Assembly (NCBI GenBank): GCA_020859985.1 | Contig: JAJBVD010000089.1 | Coordinates: 1 to 64,000, forward strand | From: Clostridiales bacterium | Lineage (GTDB): Bacteria > Bacillota > Clostridia > Lachnospirales > Lachnospiraceae | DNA: 64,000 bases | Reading direction: 5' to 3' | Part shown: in pieces, positions 1-8,311 of the stretch | How positions within the stretch are numbered: position 1 is the first letter of the stretch | Layout: each line of letters opens with the position of its first letter | Made by a program: the position numbers and the translations under genes | Notes under the pieces: generated by a model | Databases searched by the model: none | Told to the model about the DNA's origin: nothing | What the model saw: only the letters and a program-made list of their open reading frames with translations

Positions 1-66
1 GCAACAAAAAACCTTGAATTTAAGCGAAAAAACGCTTGACTATATGAGGAGGAGAAACAGAGGCAT

Positions 67-909
67 TTGATTATGGAAGAAAATAAAAACTGCCGCGCCT
101 CCATCGGCGTGTTTGATTCCGGTGTGGGCGGACTGACCGTGGCACGGGAAATTATGAGAAATCTGCCAAAAGAACACATCGTCTATTTTGGAGACACGGC
201 GCGTGTACCCTACGGCAGCAAATCGAAGGATACGATCGTGCGGTATTCGCGGCAGATCATTCATTTTTTGCGGACACAGGAAGTGAAGGCAATCGTGATC
301 GCCTGCAACACGGCGAGCGCTCTGGCACTGGACACGGTGGAAAAAGAGCTGGATATTCCGATCATCGGCGTGATACGTCCGGGGGCGCGTGTAGCAGTGA
401 CTGCGACGAAAAATCATAGAATCGGAGTGATAGGGACAGAAAGCACGATCAACAGCCACATGTATCGGAAGCTGATTGGCGAAGCGGATCCTTCTATTAC
501 TGTTTATGAAAAAGCCTGCCCGCTGTTCTGTCCGTTGGTGGAAGAAGGATGGCTGAAGGATCCGGTCACAAAGGAAGTGGCGCGGCGCTATCTGGATGAG
601 CTGCTGGAAAAAGACATTGACAGCCTGATTCTCGGCTGTACGCATTATCCGCTTCTGCGTTCTCTGATCAGGGAACTGGTCGGCGAGGCCGTGACACTGG
701 TGAACCCGGCTTACGAGACAGCGAAGGAGCTGGGAGAGCTTCTGGCTCGTGAACATCTGGAAAATCCGGATGAACCTGCCGATCCGCCGGCGACGGAACC
801 GTACCGCTTTTTTGTCAGCGACATGGCGGACAAATTCGGGCACTTTGCGAATTCGATTCTGCCCTATGATATAGAGACGATCCGGAAAATCAATATTGAA
901 GAATATTAG
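67..909 (+). CDS. murI: Glutamate racemase
   Basis: Interconverts L- and D-glutamate in the cytoplasm to supply D-Glu for peptidoglycan. The 280-residue product has the family hallmarks in order: N-terminal GVFDSGVGGLTV, the first catalytic cysteine in ACNTAS and the second in GCTHYPLL. Length is typical (260-290). The TTG at 67 lies 12-13 bases after an AGGAGGAG site at 47-54; an in-frame ATG at 73 is the alternative. The stop codon TAG at 907-909 donates its last base to a dispersed repeat element that begins at 909. The upstream neighbour lies outside the window, so operon membership is unknown. Confidence 0.95.
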   Translation: MIMEENKNCRASIGVFDSGVGGLTVAREIMRNLPKEHIVYFGDTARVPYGSKSKDTIVRYSRQIIHFLRTQEVKAIVIACNTASALALDTVEKELDIPIIGVIRPGARVAVTATKNHRIGVIGTESTINSHMYRKLIGEADPSITVYEKACPLFCPLVEEGWLKDPVTKEVARRYLDELLEKDIDSLILGCTHYPLLRSLIRELVGEAVTLVNPAYETAKELGELLAREHLENPDEPADPPATEPYRFFVSDMADKFGHFANSILPYDIETIRKINIEEY

Positions 910-1049
910 TAACTATTTAGGACAGTACTTCGCATTTGCTGCGAAGTACGTATGATACGTATATGATGTGGGGGAAAGCCCTCGTCGGAGCGGCATCCCG
1001 CACTCTGTGCGGGATAAGCCTCGTAACGGTGAAGGTACTGAACAGTTAC
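909..1049 (+). repeat. Full-length dispersed palindromic element (copy A)
   Basis: A 141-bp intergenic element. It starts GTAACTATTTAGGACA, followed by a perfect 10-bp hairpin (GTACTTCGCA 925-934 with TGCGAAGTAC 940-949), then a second perfect hairpin (ATCCCGCAC 995-1003 with GTGCGGGAT 1007-1015). It ends with a 27-bp arm running from GTAACGGTGAAGG to CTGAACAGTTAC (1023-1049). A copy built the same way lies in reverse orientation at 50627-50760. It carries no ORF, so it is MITE-like if mobile. Confidence 0.75.
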
Positions 1050-1095
1050 AAAATAATAAAAATAATAATGTGACAGAGGTTACAAGAGAAAAATC

Positions 1096-1539
1096 ATGAC
1101 AAGAGACGTATTGATCAGCATAAAGGGACTGCATACCGTCAGAGAAGAGGAAGGCGATGACCCGGTAGAGGTTTTCAGTCCGGGGAAATACTATTTCCGC
1201 AATGGAAAGCATTATGTAGAATATGAGGAGACGGAGGACGACGAAACCATCAAGACCCGTATTACATTGCGCGGGCATCATCTCGAAGTGAACCGTAAGG
1301 GTATCGTCAACACCAAAATGGTCTTCGAGGAGGGCGTGAAAAATACCTGCTGGTACGATACGGTCGCCGGAAGTATGCTTATGGGGATTGATGTGAACAA
1401 GATGCAGGTTTCCGAGAGCGAGGAATTGATTGAAATTTTTGTGGAGTATGCTTTGGAAGCCAATTATGAGCATCTGACAGACAACAGCATCCGCATCCGG
1501 ATCATGGCAAAGGACAGCGGGCTGTTCCATTTGGTGTGA
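1096..1539 (+). CDS. DUF1934 (YwiB-like) protein
   Basis: A 147-residue protein matching the DUF1934 family, small beta-barrel proteins of the calycin type found in Firmicutes; function not established. The pattern is a beta-rich N-terminus with GKYYFRNGKHYVEYEE, a central HHLEVNRKG stretch and a C-terminal IRIMAKDS strand. No signal peptide or membrane segment, so probably cytoplasmic. No strong Shine-Dalgarno precedes the ATG at 1096 (only AAGAGAAA). A 27-bp repeat follows 17 bases after the stop. Confidence 0.8.
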   Translation: MTRDVLISIKGLHTVREEEGDDPVEVFSPGKYYFRNGKHYVEYEETEDDETIKTRITLRGHHLEVNRKGIVNTKMVFEEGVKNTCWYDTVAGSMLMGIDVNKMQVSESEELIEIFVEYALEANYEHLTDNSIRIRIMAKDSGLFHLV

Positions 1540-1556
1540 GTAATAATAATTTCTTT

Positions 1557-1583
1557 GTAACTGTGAGGGTACTGAACAGTTCC
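1557..1583 (+). repeat. Short copy of the GTAAC...GTTAC repeat
   Basis: Imperfect 27-bp palindrome starting GTAACTGTGAGGG and ending ACTGAACAGTTCC, just after the DUF1934 gene. It is nearly identical to the right arm of the full element at 1023-1049. Confidence 0.7.
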
Positions 1584-1694
1584 ATTCCTTTAAGGTTTAA
1601 TCTGAACCTTCTGCAGCAATTCAGAAGAATCTCCGGAGAATTATTATCTGGCTTCAGAATAGATTCCATGGAGAAAAAGTCGAACGATTTTCCT

Positions 1695-1722
1695 TTGCAA
1701 ATGCGATTTTTGTGGCTATAAT
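1695..1722 (+). promoter_or_regulatory. Sigma-A-type promoter
   Basis: TTGCAA at 1695-1700, 16-bp spacer, TATAAT at 1717-1722. It lies about 80 bases before the start of the membrane protein gene at 1803 and is its likely promoter. Confidence 0.6.
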
Positions 1723-1802
1723 GGCGGCACTTGGGCGAGGGCAGTGAGTGGCGCCGCCGCTGCATCGTCAAAGATTTTTCCCAAAGGGGAGGAGGATGCG
1801 TT

Positions 1803-2732
1803 ATGCTACAATTCATCATGGAAAAAAATATTCTGATTTATGCACTCGCAGCGGCCTGTGTGGTCGGCGTGGTCAGCCGGATGGTTTTGCGGCGGATTTA
1901 CGACGGATTGCTTAAGGACACGGCGAACAGCGGAGAACCGGAAGGGCGGTTTTTGCAGCAGCTGCGGCAACGGTTTCAATATTGCACGCACCTGAATGAG
2001 CAGGTAGGGGACGTACGTGCGCTGATTCAAAAAAGTCTGATGGAATATCGTGTGTGGGGCGTCGGCCTGCACGGATGGCAAAGGATCGGAAATGGGTGTC
2101 TGGCTGTCAGCCTTCTGTGTGCAGCGGTGGGAACCGCGGTGCGCGTGCAGAATCAGGCGACGGCGATTGTGGGAAATTCGTATTTCTGGATGGGTGCAGG
2201 GGCGCTTGTTCTGTCGGTTCTGGCCTGGGCGCTCGCGGATATCGGCTATCGGAGCCGGTCTCTGGAAATCTGCCTTTGTGATTATCTGGAAAACAGCGGC
2301 GCTGTGCGTGTGTACAGCGAGGAGGATGAACTGCAGGAGCTGGAATATGAGTCTGTGAATGCGCAGACATCGATTCGTACACCGATTGTATCCGTGGAGG
2401 AAGGCCGTCGGGCGAAACAACGGATGAAAGCGGAGACGGCCGCCGGTGCGGCACGCGGACAAGCCGGAAAATCAGGGAAAATGGCACTTTCCCGCGGACG
2501 GAAAGAGGCGGATGCCGGCAGTTCGGTGCGAGCGCAAAGGGATAAAAATGAGTTAAAAGAAAGCCTGGCCCGCATGAAAGCCGGGATGCAGGAGAGTGCT
2601 GCTTCGGATGCGGATCGCCCCGGTGGTGACCATTCCGGCGGAGACCGGGGCGCAAGGCTGCTGCGGGAGATGGATCCGAAGGAGCAGGAGCGGCTTGTGC
2701 GGGAGGTGTTGAATGAATTTCTCTCGCAATAA
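1803..2732 (+). CDS. Uncharacterised membrane protein
   Basis: A 309-residue protein I do not recognise. ATG 1803 is chosen because GGGGAGGAGG lies just upstream; upstream in-frame starts lack such a site. It has an N-terminal membrane segment (roughly residues 7-26, ILIYALAAACVVGVV) and two more near residues 100-160. A long hydrophilic C-terminal tail, rich in Arg, Lys, Glu and Ser and probably cytosolic, ends in a short helix (EMDPKEQERLVREVLNEFL). The tail contains low-complexity stretches. It stands alone between promoters at 1695 and 2788, so it is probably monocistronic. Confidence 0.75.
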   Translation: MLQFIMEKNILIYALAAACVVGVVSRMVLRRIYDGLLKDTANSGEPEGRFLQQLRQRFQYCTHLNEQVGDVRALIQKSLMEYRVWGVGLHGWQRIGNGCLAVSLLCAAVGTAVRVQNQATAIVGNSYFWMGAGALVLSVLAWALADIGYRSRSLEICLCDYLENSGAVRVYSEEDELQELEYESVNAQTSIRTPIVSVEEGRRAKQRMKAETAAGAARGQAGKSGKMALSRGRKEADAGSSVRAQRDKNELKESLARMKAGMQESAASDADRPGGDHSGGDRGARLLREMDPKEQERLVREVLNEFLSQ

Positions 2733-2787
2733 AGCGACAGAGGCCTGATCATAGAGAATTTCTTTCGCAAATCTTTTGTATTAACAC

Positions 2788-2816
2788 TTGCGAAACGGGG
2801 GATGCTCTGCTAGAAT
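2788..2816 (+). promoter_or_regulatory. Promoter of pgi
   Basis: TTGCGA at 2788-2793, exactly 17 bp, then TAGAAT at 2811-2816. It ends 48 bases before the pgi start codon. Confidence 0.65.
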
Positions 2817-2864
2817 GTACAGGAAAAATTGTCGCAATTACGCAGATAAAAAGGAGATGTGGAT

Positions 2865-4214
2865 ATGAGCAATAAAGTGACTTTTGATTATTCGAAAGCA
2901 GCGGGCTTTGTCGCTGAGAACGAAGTGGCATCCATGAAAAAGCTTGTTGCTGCCGCGAAGGATGAGCTGGTGTCCCGCACGGGAGCGGGCAATGATTTCC
3001 TCGGATGGATTGACCTTCCGGTCGATTATGACAAGGAGGAATTCGGACGCATTAAGGAGGCAGCAAAAAAGATCCAGAGCGACAGCGAGGTGCTGCTGGT
3101 GATCGGTATCGGCGGTTCTTATCTGGGTGCGCGCGCAGCGATTGAGTTTTTGCGCCACAGCTTCTACAACAACGTTTCCAAAGAGATCCGGAAGACTCCG
3201 GAGATTTATTTCGTGGGCAACAGCATCAGCAGCACCTATGTGCAGCACCTGATCGAGGTGATCGGGGACCGCGATTTTTCCGTCAATATTATTTCCAAAT
3301 CCGGTACGACGACCGAGCCGGCCATCGCGTTCCGCATTTTCAAGAAGATGCTGGAGGATAAATACGGCAAGGCTGAGGCGGCGAAGCGTATTTACGCGAC
3401 GACGGATAAGGCGAGAGGTGCGCTGAAGAATCTTGCGACAGAGGAGGGCTACGAGAGCTTCGTAGTACCGGACGATGTCGGTGGACGTTTTTCCGTACTG
3501 ACGGCGGTAGGGCTCCTGCCGATCGCGGTCAGCGGTGCAGATATAGACAAGCTGATGGAGGGCGCTGCTTCCGGAAGAAAGCGCGCGCTGGAGGCGGAGT
3601 TTGAAGAGAATGACGCCCTCAAATACGCGGCGATCCGCAATATCCTGCTTCGAAAGGGCAAGTCGGTCGAGGTGCTGGCGAATTACGAGCCGAGCCTGCA
3701 CTATGTATCCGAATGGTGGAAACAGCTTTACGGCGAGAGTGAAGGAAAAGACCAGAAGGGAATCTTCCCGGCATCGGTGGATCTGACGACAGATCTCCAT
3801 TCTATGGGTCAGTTTATCCAGGACGGCAGCCGTATCATGTTTGAGACAGTGGTCAATGTAGAGGAATCCAGATGCACGCTCACGATCGGCGAGGAGCCGG
3901 TGGATCTGGACGGACTGAACTATCTGGCAGGAAAGACCGTGGACTTTGTAAATAAGAGCGCTATGAACGGAACAATCCTGGCGCATACGGACGGCAACGT
4001 GCCGAACCTGATGGTGAGTGTGCCGAAGCAGGATGAATTCTATCTTGGCGAGCTGTTCTATTTCTTTGAGTTTGCCTGCGGTGTGAGCGGGTATGTACTG
4101 GGCGTGAACCCGTTCAACCAGCCGGGCGTTGAGAGCTACAAGAAGAATATGTTTGCGCTCCTTGGCAAGCCGGGCTATGAAAAGCAGAGAGAAGCGCTGC
4201 TTGAGAGACTGTAA
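2865..4214 (+). CDS. pgi: Glucose-6-phosphate isomerase
   Basis: Interconverts glucose 6-phosphate and fructose 6-phosphate in glycolysis and gluconeogenesis. The 449-residue product has the usual length of the Bacillus/Clostridium type. Visible motifs are [13 protein letters not shown], the SIS-like sugar-phosphate loop [13 protein letters not shown] and the C-terminal [16 protein letters not shown] segment that carries the active-site lysine. ATG 2865 lies 8 bases after AAGGAG; a GTG two codons upstream at 2859 is too close to that site. It has its own promoter at 2788. pfkA and glgP lie in the same window, giving part of the glycogen-to-glycolysis route. Confidence 0.97.
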   Translation: MSNKVTFDYSKAAGFVAENEVASMKKLVAAAKDELVSRTGAGNDFLGWIDLPVDYDKEEFGRIKEAAKKIQSDSEVLLVIGIGGSYLGARAAIEFLRHSFYNNVSKEIRKTPEIYFVGNSISSTYVQHLIEVIGDRDFSVNIISKSGTTTEPAIAFRIFKKMLEDKYGKAEAAKRIYATTDKARGALKNLATEEGYESFVVPDDVGGRFSVLTAVGLLPIAVSGADIDKLMEGAASGRKRALEAEFEENDALKYAAIRNILLRKGKSVEVLANYEPSLHYVSEWWKQLYGESEGKDQKGIFPASVDLTTDLHSMGQFIQDGSRIMFETVVNVEESRCTLTIGEEPVDLDGLNYLAGKTVDFVNKSAMNGTILAHTDGNVPNLMVSVPKQDEFYLGELFYFFEFACGVSGYVLGVNPFNQPGVESYKKNMFALLGKPGYEKQREALLERL

Positions 4215-4329
4215 TTGAGCAGGAGGAGGCTGGCCGAACTCCTGCCCGCCCGCTTAGGCCGTGAGTGGCAAAGCCGCTGATTTCCTGTTGCGGCCTGAGC
4301 ATACAATCAGGCGCCGGGCGACCGGCAGA

Positions 4330-4376
4330 GGGGATGCTGTGAACGTGCGGGAGCGCTTCGCGGTATCCCCTTGATT
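4330..4376 (+). terminator. Possible terminator after pgi
   Basis: GGGGAT (4330-4335) can pair with ATCCCC (4365-4370), closing an inner GCG-rich hairpin, and TTGATTCTTTTT follows. The closing stem is only 6 bp, so this is a moderate call. Confidence 0.4.
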
Positions 4377-4383
4377 CTTTTTG

Positions 4384-4430
4384 TGCGCAGGGCTGCGTAA
4401 GGAGTTTTTTCTGCTGACGCAGAACGCAGA
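4384..4430. repeat. Dispersed TGAC-loop hairpin repeat, copy 1
   Basis: A sequence of about 45 bp sharing roughly 80% identity with 30100-30144. The core is the hairpin TTCTGC-TGAC-GCAGAA (4409-4424) inside an outer CTGCGT/ACGCAG pairing. The other copy has TCCGGC-TGAC-GCCGGA at the same place, so the stem is kept by paired changes. The rest of 4215-4563 holds no gene that I can see. Confidence 0.55.
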
Positions 4431-4563
4431 TCTACGCTCCGCTTTGGCGTATGAAAAAGCTGTTTCTGCAATGTGCGGGAATGGGAAAAAACGTCTCCGC
4501 AGTGCACGGGAATAGACGAAAGAACCATATGTGTGGGAGAAATCCGAGGGAATCGAAAGTATC

Positions 4564-6735
4564 ATGTCTTCATTTTTTGAAAAGTTTCATCTGCCGCAAG
4601 ATAAAAAAACTCTTTTTCGTATCGTGCCGATCCTGATCACGGCAGGATTTCTGATATATTATTGCTCGCATCCGTCGATGTATTCCGCGGATGGGGATAA
4701 AACATTACTGACGAGCATCCGGACCTGGGAGATCAGTCTGCTGTCGGTCGCTCTGATCTTTTTGTGGCTTGTAACAAATGAATTAAGTGACCGGATGAAC
4801 CGCATTCTTTCCTGGATCTGGTTTGCGATTGCACCATTCGCAGTGTATTTTTCACTCCTGTATCTGAACGCAGATAAATACAATATTGATTTTTTTGCGC
4901 TGGATAAGATCGCACTGATCCTCACTTTTGTATTTCTCTATCTGGTACAGGGGATCTTGTACGGCCTGACCGGAAGCATCCGGTTCTCTGTGATCATCTA
5001 TGCGGTGGCGGTGGCGGCACTGGGAATCATCAACTGCTTTGTCATCTCATTCCGCGGCATGGCAATCTCGGCTGCCGATCTGTTTTCCATCGGCACGGCT
5101 GCGGCTGTCGCGTCCGAATATGACTATACGCTGGACTGGTATATGGTCATGGAGATCCTGTTTACTCTCCTGATCTGCACAATCAGTCTGAAGCTTCGGG
5201 GCGGGCGGATGATGCCGCTTGCGGCGCGCGGGTGCTTTCTGGCTCTTATGGCGGTGCTCGCGGGCGGATATTATTATCTTTGCGGGAAAACGACGTTTTT
5301 GGAAGACCATGATATCCGGTCTGAGGGATTTACCCATCAGCTGCGTTATAAAAAATACGATATGCTTTTCACAACACTGACAACCTGCTTTTATCTGGTC
5401 GTGGACAAGCCGGAGGGCTATTCTCTGGCGGCGGTGGAGGAGATCGCGGCGGATTATGTGACGGAGGATGAGACATCCGACGGAGCCGGAGATGATGCTG
5501 ATGATACGTCCGACAGTGTTTCCGCAAGCGATACCGCAGACAAGGACACCGCGGTCGGCAGTACTGCAGAAACTCAGGAAGACACAGATGACATCGCCAC
5601 GCCCAACCTCATTGTGATCATGAACGAATTCTGGGCTGATTACTCAGATATCGGCAACGGGCTGGAGCTGTCGACAGATTATATGCCGTTTATTCGCAGC
5701 CTGACTGAGAATACGATAAAAGGGACTGCTTACTCTTCCGTGTTTGGCGGCAACACGCCGAACTCCGAGTATGAATTTCTGACCGGCAATACGATGGCTT
5801 TTCTGCCGACGTCTTCCGTTGGATTTAACCTTTTTGTGAGAGGAAATCTGCCGTCGCTGGCGTCGCAGCTGAGCTCACTCGGCTACTATGCGCTGGCCAT
5901 GCATCCCTACCGGGGTACGAATTACCGCAGAAATATTGTTTATCCGCAGATTGGATTTGATACATATTATACACGGGATGATTTTTCCAATCCATATAAA
6001 TTGCGGAATTATATTTCTGACCGAACGCTGTTCGAGCGGATCATCACGGAATACGAGGAAAATCTGGATTCCGGTCAGCCGCTGTTTTCTTACAATGTCA
6101 CGATACAGAATCACGGCGGCTATTATTCATCCAACACAAAAAATATGTCCCTGTCAATTGATGTACTGAACACAGAGTTTTCCAGAACACGGGCAGAGAT
6201 TTATGTAAATCTTGTAAAAGCGACAGATGATGCGTTCCAGCTTCTGGTGAACTATTTTGAAGAGGTGGAGGAGCCGACGGTGATCGTCATGTTCGGCGAC
6301 CATCAGCCAGATCTTGGCGACAGTGCTTATGAATATCTGCTTGGCGGCGATGAAGATACGCTTACAAGTGAGGAGCTGATGGAAAAATACAAGGTTCCCT
6401 TTATCGTGTGGGCGAATTATGACATTGAGGAAGAGACTATTGAAGCGACAAGCCTGAACTATCTTTACAGTATCATTGCGGACCGGCTGGGGCTTTCTCT
6501 GACCGGCTATCAGGAATATCTTCTTGATTTAAGTGAGGAAATTCCGGTGATCAATTCCGTTGGATACTGGGGTGCGGACGGCGAATTTTATGAACTGGAC
6601 GACGAGGATTCGCCGTATTATGAGCTGGTAAATGAATACAACATCCTGGAATACAATGATATCTTTGGCGGTGACAACCGATATTATGAATTCTTTACAC
6701 TCGATACTGCCGAAGAAGCCGAAGAAGCCGGATAA
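4564..6735 (+). CDS. LTA synthase family membrane sulfatase-fold transferase
   Basis: A polytopic membrane enzyme of the LtaS/alkaline-phosphatase superfamily, expected to transfer phosphoglycerol or a related phospho-group to an envelope polymer outside the cell. The 723-residue protein has several N-terminal transmembrane helices (about residues 15-250), an acidic Asp/Ser/Thr linker (about 305-345) and an extracellular sulfatase domain. That domain contains NLIVIMNEFW, the nucleophile loop GGNTPNSEYEF (Thr 398) and the metal motif VMFGDHQPD. ATG 4564 follows GAGGG by 13 bases; a GTG at 4531 is possible. The C-terminal tail is strongly acidic. It could alternatively modify a surface glycan rather than make lipoteichoic acid. 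Confidence 0.85.
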   Translation: MSSFFEKFHLPQDKKTLFRIVPILITAGFLIYYCSHPSMYSADGDKTLLTSIRTWEISLLSVALIFLWLVTNELSDRMNRILSWIWFAIAPFAVYFSLLYLNADKYNIDFFALDKIALILTFVFLYLVQGILYGLTGSIRFSVIIYAVAVAALGIINCFVISFRGMAISAADLFSIGTAAAVASEYDYTLDWYMVMEILFTLLICTISLKLRGGRMMPLAARGCFLALMAVLAGGYYYLCGKTTFLEDHDIRSEGFTHQLRYKKYDMLFTTLTTCFYLVVDKPEGYSLAAVEEIAADYVTEDETSDGAGDDADDTSDSVSASDTADKDTAVGSTAETQEDTDDIATPNLIVIMNEFWADYSDIGNGLELSTDYMPFIRSLTENTIKGTAYSSVFGGNTPNSEYEFLTGNTMAFLPTSSVGFNLFVRGNLPSLASQLSSLGYYALAMHPYRGTNYRRNIVYPQIGFDTYYTRDDFSNPYKLRNYISDRTLFERIITEYEENLDSGQPLFSYNVTIQNHGGYYSSNTKNMSLSIDVLNTEFSRTRAEIYVNLVKATDDAFQLLVNYFEEVEEPTVIVMFGDHQPDLGDSAYEYLLGGDEDTLTSEELMEKYKVPFIVWANYDIEEETIEATSLNYLYSIIADRLGLSLTGYQEYLLDLSEEIPVINSVGYWGADGEFYELDDEDSPYYELVNEYNILEYNDIFGGDNRYYEFFTLDTAEEAEEAG

Positions 6736-6761
6736 GCGAAAGCGAACCGATGAGGCAGATC

Positions 6762-6793
6762 GTTACATTCACGGCGCAGCTGTGAATAGTAAC
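6762..6793. repeat. Dispersed GTTAC...GTAAC hairpin, copy 1
   Basis: A 32-bp imperfect hairpin: GTTACATTCAC pairs with GTGAATAGTAAC around a GCGCA-containing loop. Copy 2 is at 48945-48975, with matching arms and loop. It sits between the LtaS-like gene and the beta-lactamase-like gene. Confidence 0.55.
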
Positions 6794-6818
6794 GGCGGAA
6801 TAACGGAGCGGAAGTTTT

Positions 6819-8012
6819 ATGAAAAAATCGCTGGACAAAGGAAAAAAGAAAAAGGTATTTTTGACGAAGACGCTTGCATGCTCAGGTATGGTGCTTGCCG
6901 GATTTTTGTGTGCAGGTGAATATGCGGAGGCTGAGGCGGAAAGCGAAGAGATGAGCACGGAGGAAACCGTGCTTAACAGTGACGATGTACTGACGCTGCC
7001 GTCGGAGCTGGAGACGCAGATTGCCCGATTGACCGGACTGGATACAGAGGAAGAGACCGAAGCGGAAACGGAGACGGAGTCGGAAACGGAGACTGAGACG
7101 GAAGTGCTGGATGAGAATGAACAGGCGCTCCGGGATTTTTTGAAATCGGTGCGTCTGGGAGAGGATTTTCAGATTCCGATGACGATGCCCGGGGAGTGGG
7201 GGACGCTTCCGGGACCGCTCACGTATTCCTGCGGGAGACTGAACATTGACCGCGCCGAGCGCATTCATCCGTGGCAGCAGGAAAAGACGATGGAAGAACT
7301 GGAGGCTCTGGTGCAGGAGGCAATCAGTGGTTATGACGGTACCTGGTCTGTCTATGTAAAAAATCTCAACACGGATGAAAGCTTTGTCATCAATGACCAG
7401 CCCATGAAGTCCGCGAGCGTGATGAAGCTCTTTATTATGGGAACGGTGTATACTGCGTTCGAGGAAGGAGAGCTGGAACGTACGGATGAGATTATGGCGC
7501 TGGTGAATGCCATGATCAGCTACAGTGATAATACCTCTTCCAACCAGCTTTTGTATATCCTTGGTGATTCCAGCTATGCGGACGGTATCGCGAAGGTCAA
7601 CGAATTTATTCAGAGCCATGGGTACAGTGAGATGACCGTGGAGTATAATGGATTCAGCAACTCCGCAACAAACTCGGGCAACGGGATCAATCAGGTGGCT
7701 GCGAAGGATGTCGGTCAGATTCTTGAGGACATTTACAGAAGGACCTGGATGAGCCGCGCGGTCAGCAATGAGATGGAGGAGATGCTCCTTGCTCAGAACA
7801 CCCGTTATAAAATCCCGGCGGGCCTGCCGGACGATGTGCTTTGCGCGAACAAGACGGGTGAAATGAGTGATACACAGAACGACGCGGCAATCATTTATTC
7901 GGATGCTTGCGACTATATACTTGTCGTTCTTTCGAACGGCTGGAGCAGCAGTGATACGGCGATCACGAGGATTTCGAATCTGTCGGCACTGGTGTATGAG
8001 TACTGGAATTGA
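6819..8012 (+). CDS. Secreted class A beta-lactamase-like serine hydrolase
   Basis: A 397-residue exported protein of the penicillin-recognising hydrolase fold. After a lysine-rich start and a hydrophobic signal (residues 13-32) comes a low-complexity Glu/Thr run (79-96), probably a spacer. The catalytic domain has the three family motifs: S200-V-M-K203, S236-D-N238 and K345-T-G347. I cannot identify the omega-loop glutamate of true class A beta-lactamases, so it may be a wall-associated peptidase or esterase rather than a resistance enzyme. The start is supported by GGAG about 10 bases upstream. It precedes a small conserved gene and cls. Confidence 0.8.
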   Translation: MKKSLDKGKKKKVFLTKTLACSGMVLAGFLCAGEYAEAEAESEEMSTEETVLNSDDVLTLPSELETQIARLTGLDTEEETEAETETESETETETEVLDENEQALRDFLKSVRLGEDFQIPMTMPGEWGTLPGPLTYSCGRLNIDRAERIHPWQQEKTMEELEALVQEAISGYDGTWSVYVKNLNTDESFVINDQPMKSASVMKLFIMGTVYTAFEEGELERTDEIMALVNAMISYSDNTSSNQLLYILGDSSYADGIAKVNEFIQSHGYSEMTVEYNGFSNSATNSGNGINQVAAKDVGQILEDIYRRTWMSRAVSNEMEEMLLAQNTRYKIPAGLPDDVLCANKTGEMSDTQNDAAIIYSDACDYILVVLSNGWSSSDTAITRISNLSALVYEYWN

Positions 8013-8025
8013 GACTGGAGGAATC

Positions 8026-8292
8026 ATGTTTCGTTTGTGGGGAAAACTCTGGAAGGACAACCATATGCTTCGGGATATGGTTTATAAAGAAGAAAGCGGC
8101 GACACGCGCACACATAAGATTTTTCGCGGGCTGGATGAGATCTGCCATGATTTTGATCTGGAGAGGCCGATCTGGCTGGATAAGACAGTAACGGAATTTC
8201 AGCGTCACAGCAAGGCACGGTTTTATCAGGACAGTTTTATCGAGACGATCCCGTTCGATTATCTGGAGATTCAGGTGATCGAGGAAGGATGA
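8026..8292 (+). CDS. Small conserved hypothetical protein
   Basis: An 88-residue soluble protein without signal or membrane segment, reading MFRLWGKLWKDNHML at the start and ending acidic. I recognise the pattern as typical of unnamed Lachnospiraceae proteins but know no function. The ATG at 8026 lies after a clear GGAGG (8018-8022). It is 13 bases after the beta-lactamase-like gene and 19 before cls, so the three are probably co-transcribed. Confidence 0.75.
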   Translation: MFRLWGKLWKDNHMLRDMVYKEESGDTRTHKIFRGLDEICHDFDLERPIWLDKTVTEFQRHSKARFYQDSFIETIPFDYLEIQVIEEG

Positions 8293-8311
8293 GACCGCGC
8301 CGGGGGAGAAA

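Noticed and set aside
6819-8012. Naming the serine hydrolase a resistance beta-lactamase
   Set aside because: The SxxK, SDN and KTG motifs are present but the omega-loop glutamate could not be placed, so resistance is not claimed.
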